This document shows, in pieces, positions 4,970 through 7,660 of a stretch of DNA of 7,660 nt. The notes beneath the pieces are model-generated. The model was not told where the DNA came from, searched no databases, and saw only the letters and a program-made list of their open reading frames with translations. Origin of the DNA: Limnochordia bacterium. Lineage in GTDB: Bacteria > Bacillota > Limnochordia > Darwinibacteriales > SLO01. The translations under genes and the position numbers were made by a program. Where the stretch lies: assembly GCA_007132635.1 (NCBI GenBank), contig SLOG01000451.1, positions 1-7,660 on the forward strand. The letters run 5' to 3'. Each line of letters begins with the position of its first letter. The first letter of the stretch is position 1.

Positions 4970-6106
4970 ATGCAGGGAATTGCAGTCCTGGGTTCGACAG
5001 GATCCATTGGCACCCAGACCTTGGCGGTGTTAAAGGAACTCCGGGGATTCCGAGTAATAGGTTTGAGCGCACGTCAACAGGCAGACCACCTCATTAAGCA
5101 GTTAAATGCGTGGCAGGCTCCTTTTGGTGTTATTGAGGATACACAGTACGTGCAGAAGCTTGAGGACAATACCGAAAGCACTATCTTGAGTGGATCGCAG
5201 GGTCTGTGTGATTTGGCCCAGCATCAGGATGTTGACGTGGTTGTCGTTGCGCTTGTTGGGGCGTGCGGGCTAGCTCCGACCTTGGCTGCGCTGAGAGCCG
5301 GAAAGCGGGTTGCCCTCGCGAACAAGGAGACGCTTGTGGCCGCAGGGCACTTGGTCATGGACTATGCTGACCAACTCATTCCGATAGACTCCGAACACAG
5401 TGCTATTTGGCAGTGTTTGGAAGGACGAAACCGCGAGCACGTCAAGGAGTTGATTCTCACAGCTTCTGGAGGGCCGTTTCGTACTTACAAGGGCTCGCTA
5501 GAGACTGTGACTGCTGAACAAGCCATGGCTCACCCGAATTGGAATATGGGGGGCAAGATCTCCATCGATTCAGCTACCCTGATGAACAAAGGGTTGGAGG
5601 TTATTGAGGCTCATTGGCTGTTCAATCAACCCTACGACGGCATTGGTGTTGTTGTTCACCCGCAGAGTGTTGTTCATTCACTGGTGCGTTTTATTGACGG
5701 CTCTGTGCTTGCTCAGATGGGAGCAACGGATATGCGTCTGCCAATCCAGTATGCGCTGACCTACCCGCACATGCAGACATCGTCTGTTAAGGATGTAACT
5801 CTGGCCGAGCTACCTCCGCTTACCTTTGATGAACCGGACACAGAGCGGTTTCCCTGTCTAGGCCTTGCCTACGCGGCAGGACGAGTGGGCGGGAGTGCGC
5901 CTGCCGCGCTCAATGCAGCGAATGAAGCGGCTGTCCAGCTCTTTCTGGAAGGGCGTCTTGGTTTCTCCCGGATTGCGGAGGTTGTCGAAGCTGCTCTAAC
6001 GGCTCATCATGTGATAACGAACCCATCGTTGGAGGCTGTAGTTGACGTCGATCACGAGGTTCGGGTACAGACCTTTCGACGTTTCGGTGAAGGATGGGAA
6101 GGATGA
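4970..6106 (+). CDS. dxr: 1-deoxy-D-xylulose 5-phosphate reductoisomerase
   Basis: Dxr rearranges and reduces 1-deoxy-D-xylulose 5-phosphate to 2-C-methyl-D-erythritol 4-phosphate using NADPH and a divalent metal, the committed step of the MEP isoprenoid pathway, and is the target of fosmidomycin. The start ATG at 4970 is seven bases after GGAAGGGG and gives MQGIAVLGSTGSIGTQ, with the NADPH-binding GSTGSIG at 8-14. Other motifs are ALANKETLVAAG (115-126), IPIDSEHSAIWQ (137-148) with metal ligands Asp140 and Glu142, LTASGGPF (163-170), and HPNWNMGGKISIDSATLMNK (188-207). Further on, GLE (208-210) has Glu210 as third ligand by alignment with E. coli Glu231, then HPQSVVHSLVRF and DMRLPIQYALTYP. 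Length 378 aa is normal. The C-terminal helical domain is complete. rseP follows after seven bases. Confidence 0.98.
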   Translation: MQGIAVLGSTGSIGTQTLAVLKELRGFRVIGLSARQQADHLIKQLNAWQAPFGVIEDTQYVQKLEDNTESTILSGSQGLCDLAQHQDVDVVVVALVGACGLAPTLAALRAGKRVALANKETLVAAGHLVMDYADQLIPIDSEHSAIWQCLEGRNREHVKELILTASGGPFRTYKGSLETVTAEQAMAHPNWNMGGKISIDSATLMNKGLEVIEAHWLFNQPYDGIGVVVHPQSVVHSLVRFIDGSVLAQMGATDMRLPIQYALTYPHMQTSSVKDVTLAELPPLTFDEPDTERFPCLGLAYAAGRVGGSAPAALNAANEAAVQLFLEGRLGFSRIAEVVEAALTAHHVITNPSLEAVVDVDHEVRVQTFRRFGEGWEG

Positions 6107-6113
6107 TAGGTAC

Positions 6114-7145
6114 GTGTCAACCTTGATAGCTTTTGTCCTCGTGTTCGGCACGATAGTTTTTTTTCATGAAATGGGCCATTTTCTGGTTGCCAAATTGGTC
6201 GGTATTCGTGTTTATGAGTTTTCCCTAGGATTCGGTCCTGGTTTGGTTACAAAGAAACTGGGCGAGACGCTGTATTCGATTCGTGCTATGCCTTTAGGTG
6301 GTTTTGTCAAGCTAGCCGGGATGGATGAGCCCGTCGATGAGGATGCCGAAATTGTCCCGGACACAGATTCCCGGAGTTTTGCCAACAAGCCGATTCCGGT
6401 CCGGATGGCGACTATTGCTGCGGGGCCTCTGATGAATTTCGTTCTTGCGATTCTCTTATTTGGTCTTTATTTTATGCTCGTCGTGGTGCCGCCGACAATA
6501 ACCATGGTTGAGCCAGGATCGCCTGCCGATAGTGTTGGGCTGAGGCCTGGAGACGCCTTTGTAGCTGTAAATGAAGAGCAAGTCTCTAACACTGATGATG
6601 TTGTTAACGTTATACAGAGGTCCGGTTCGGAGCAGATCCTTCTGACCGTAGAACGGGCCGGCGAACGTATTCAACTCAGTGTTGTGCCCGATGGAGCGCC
6701 CGGTGAAGGGCGAATCGGCGTATATATTGACGAGAAACCCCAGCTTCCGCTCGGTCAGTCTATCATGGCGGGTCTGATGCAGACCGTTCGTATGACTCAG
6801 GAGTTGGTTTCAGTACTGGGCCGTATGGTTACTGGCCAGATGGAAGCAGAAATAGCTGGCCCCATCGGCATCTACCAGGCTGTTGGGGAGACCGCTCGTC
6901 AAGGGTATGCAAACCTGCTGCTGCTCGCCGCCGTCCTCAATATTAACTTGGGATTACTGAACTTGCTTCCTGTACCGATACTCGATGGCGGATGGCTTGT
7001 CTTGCTCGGAATTGAGGGCGTTCGTGGCAAGCCTGTCAATCCTGAGTATCGAGGTATCGCGCAGTTTATAGGATTGGCTCTTCTCATCCTTCTAATGGTA
7101 TTCGCTACCTTTAAAGATATAACTCGCTTGGATTTCTTCTCTTAG
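6114..7145 (+). CDS. rseP: Site-2-type membrane zinc metalloprotease (RseP/RasP family), GTG start
   Basis: This family cuts substrates inside the membrane: anti-sigma factors after a first cut (RseA in E. coli, RsiW in Bacillus) and leftover signal peptides. With GTG 6114 as Met1, the zinc motif HEMGH is at 18-22 in the first membrane segment. AMPLGGFVKLAGM follows at 58-70, then a second segment near 103-125. A single PDZ domain spans about 128-193 (EPGSPADSVGLRPGD), then a helical region with AGPIGI (248-253). The third zinc-ligand motif LDG is at 290-292 in NLLPVPILDGGW, and a last segment near 316-334. One PDZ domain and 343 aa fit Bacillota; E. coli RseP has two. The start follows GGGAAGGA (6096-6103) by ten bases; frame upstream of it lies inside dxr. 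Trp294 after LDGG is usually Arg or His. Substrate is not predictable here. Confidence 0.95.
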   Translation: MSTLIAFVLVFGTIVFFHEMGHFLVAKLVGIRVYEFSLGFGPGLVTKKLGETLYSIRAMPLGGFVKLAGMDEPVDEDAEIVPDTDSRSFANKPIPVRMATIAAGPLMNFVLAILLFGLYFMLVVVPPTITMVEPGSPADSVGLRPGDAFVAVNEEQVSNTDDVVNVIQRSGSEQILLTVERAGERIQLSVVPDGAPGEGRIGVYIDEKPQLPLGQSIMAGLMQTVRMTQELVSVLGRMVTGQMEAEIAGPIGIYQAVGETARQGYANLLLLAAVLNINLGLLNLLPVPILDGGWLVLLGIEGVRGKPVNPEYRGIAQFIGLALLILLMVFATFKDITRLDFFS

Positions 7146-7188
7146 TGTTTCCAGTCGTTTGGCAGACCAGTAAGGTGGGGGCGAGCCC

Positions 7189-7660
7189 GTGCAGCGAAGG
7201 ATAGCAAAGCAGATCATGGTGGGTTCGGCAGCAGTGGGCGGTGGATCTCCAGTCACTGTGCAGTCAATGACGAATACGGATACGCGAGACTCTGTGAAGA
7301 CTGTGGAGCAGATACAGAGACTGACGGAAGCTGGTTGTGAAATTGTTCGAGTTGCTGTACCTGACGATGAGGCGGCAGCAGCACTGTCATCTATAAAGAA
7401 GCAGATCACCATACCTTTAGTAGCAGACATTCACTTCGATCATCGATTAGCCTTGCGCGCTCTGGAAAGCGGAGTGGACAAACTGCGACTGAATCCAGGT
7501 AATATCGGCAGTCAAGCACACGTACGCGAGGTTGCTGCTCAAGCGAGGGATCGAGGAGTCCCGATACGGATCGGCGTAAACTCGGGTTCGCTGCCGCAGT
7601 GGGCGGTTGAGTCCTATGGACGCACGCCTGAGGCTATGGTGGAAGCGGCGCTGAGCCATG
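7189..7660 (+). CDS. ispG: 4-hydroxy-3-methylbut-2-enyl diphosphate synthase, 3' end cut by the window
   Basis: IspG is the [4Fe-4S] enzyme of the MEP pathway that turns methylerythritol cyclodiphosphate into HMBPP. The start GTG at 7189 follows AAGGTGGGG (7172-7180) by eight bases, and the frame stays open for 157 codons to the window edge. The N-terminal TIM-barrel half shows clear family blocks: VTVQSMTNTDTRD, LTEAGCEIVRVAVPD, IPLVADIHFDHRLAL, VDKLRLNPGNIG and IRIGVNSGSL. The cysteine ligands of the cluster lie in the C-terminal part beyond the window and cannot be checked. The total length should be around 350 aa or more. It starts 43 bases after rseP with no terminator between, so it probably shares the dxr-rseP transcript, placing two MEP enzymes on one message. 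Confidence 0.96.
   Translation, partial: MQRRIAKQIMVGSAAVGGGSPVTVQSMTNTDTRDSVKTVEQIQRLTEAGCEIVRVAVPDDEAAAALSSIKKQITIPLVADIHFDHRLALRALESGVDKLRLNPGNIGSQAHVREVAAQARDRGVPIRIGVNSGSLPQWAVESYGRTPEAMVEAALSH

Noticed and set aside
6042..6113. N-terminal extension of rseP into dxr (start at 6042)
   Set aside because: It overlaps the end of dxr by 65 bases and adds a polar stretch before the first membrane segment; GTG 6114 fits the family.

Overview
The window is a stretch of bacterial core chromosome carrying a plus-strand translation, nucleotide, lipid and isoprenoid gene cluster: rpsB (5' end cut), tsf, pyrH, frr, a 75-codon small gene, uppS, cdsA, dxr, rseP and ispG (3' end cut). Every assigned gene is on the plus strand. 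I see no mobile element, CRISPR array, tRNA or rRNA, and no credible minus-strand gene. The gene order, with ispG directly after rseP, strong AAGGAGG-like ribosome binding sites, an S2 N-terminus of the IS-MKQLL type, a short EF-Ts (217 aa) and a small protein between frr and uppS all point to Bacillota, most likely a Clostridia or Negativicutes lineage with about half G+C. I cannot name a genus.

Layout. Positions 1-753 hold rpsB, followed by an intrinsic terminator (761-798). A 303-base noncoding stretch (799-1101) then precedes tsf. It has several possible hairpins and short repeats but no convincing promoter. tsf (1102-1755) is followed at once by a second, very clean terminator (1756-1783), so tsf sits between two terminators. 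pyrH (GTG start preferred, 1854) and frr overlap by 11 bases, frr and the small gene overlap by one base (TGATG), and uppS and cdsA follow closely with 26- and 7-base gaps. In the 65-base gap before dxr lies a good sigma-A-type promoter (TAGACA, 17 bases, CATAAT). dxr, rseP and ispG follow with short gaps and probably form a transcript that can be started separately. Four of the nine visible start codons appear to be GTG (pyrH, cdsA, rseP, ispG).

How the genes work together. S2, EF-Ts and ribosome recycling factor serve translation. UMP kinase supplies UDP and UTP for RNA and, indirectly, CTP for CdsA. Dxr and IspG are MEP-pathway enzymes making isoprenoid precursors. UppS condenses these into the polyprenyl carrier used for cell-wall synthesis. 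CdsA makes CDP-diacylglycerol for phospholipids. RseP is a membrane-embedded site-2 protease, usually tied to envelope stress or clearance of signal peptides.

I found no convincing new multi-gene system: the coding content is ordinary and well conserved. The parts most worth a second look are noncoding or marginal: the tsf leader with five alternating CTCG/CGAG modules, the odd pyrH start region, the small uncharacterised gene between frr and uppS, and the internal dxr promoter.
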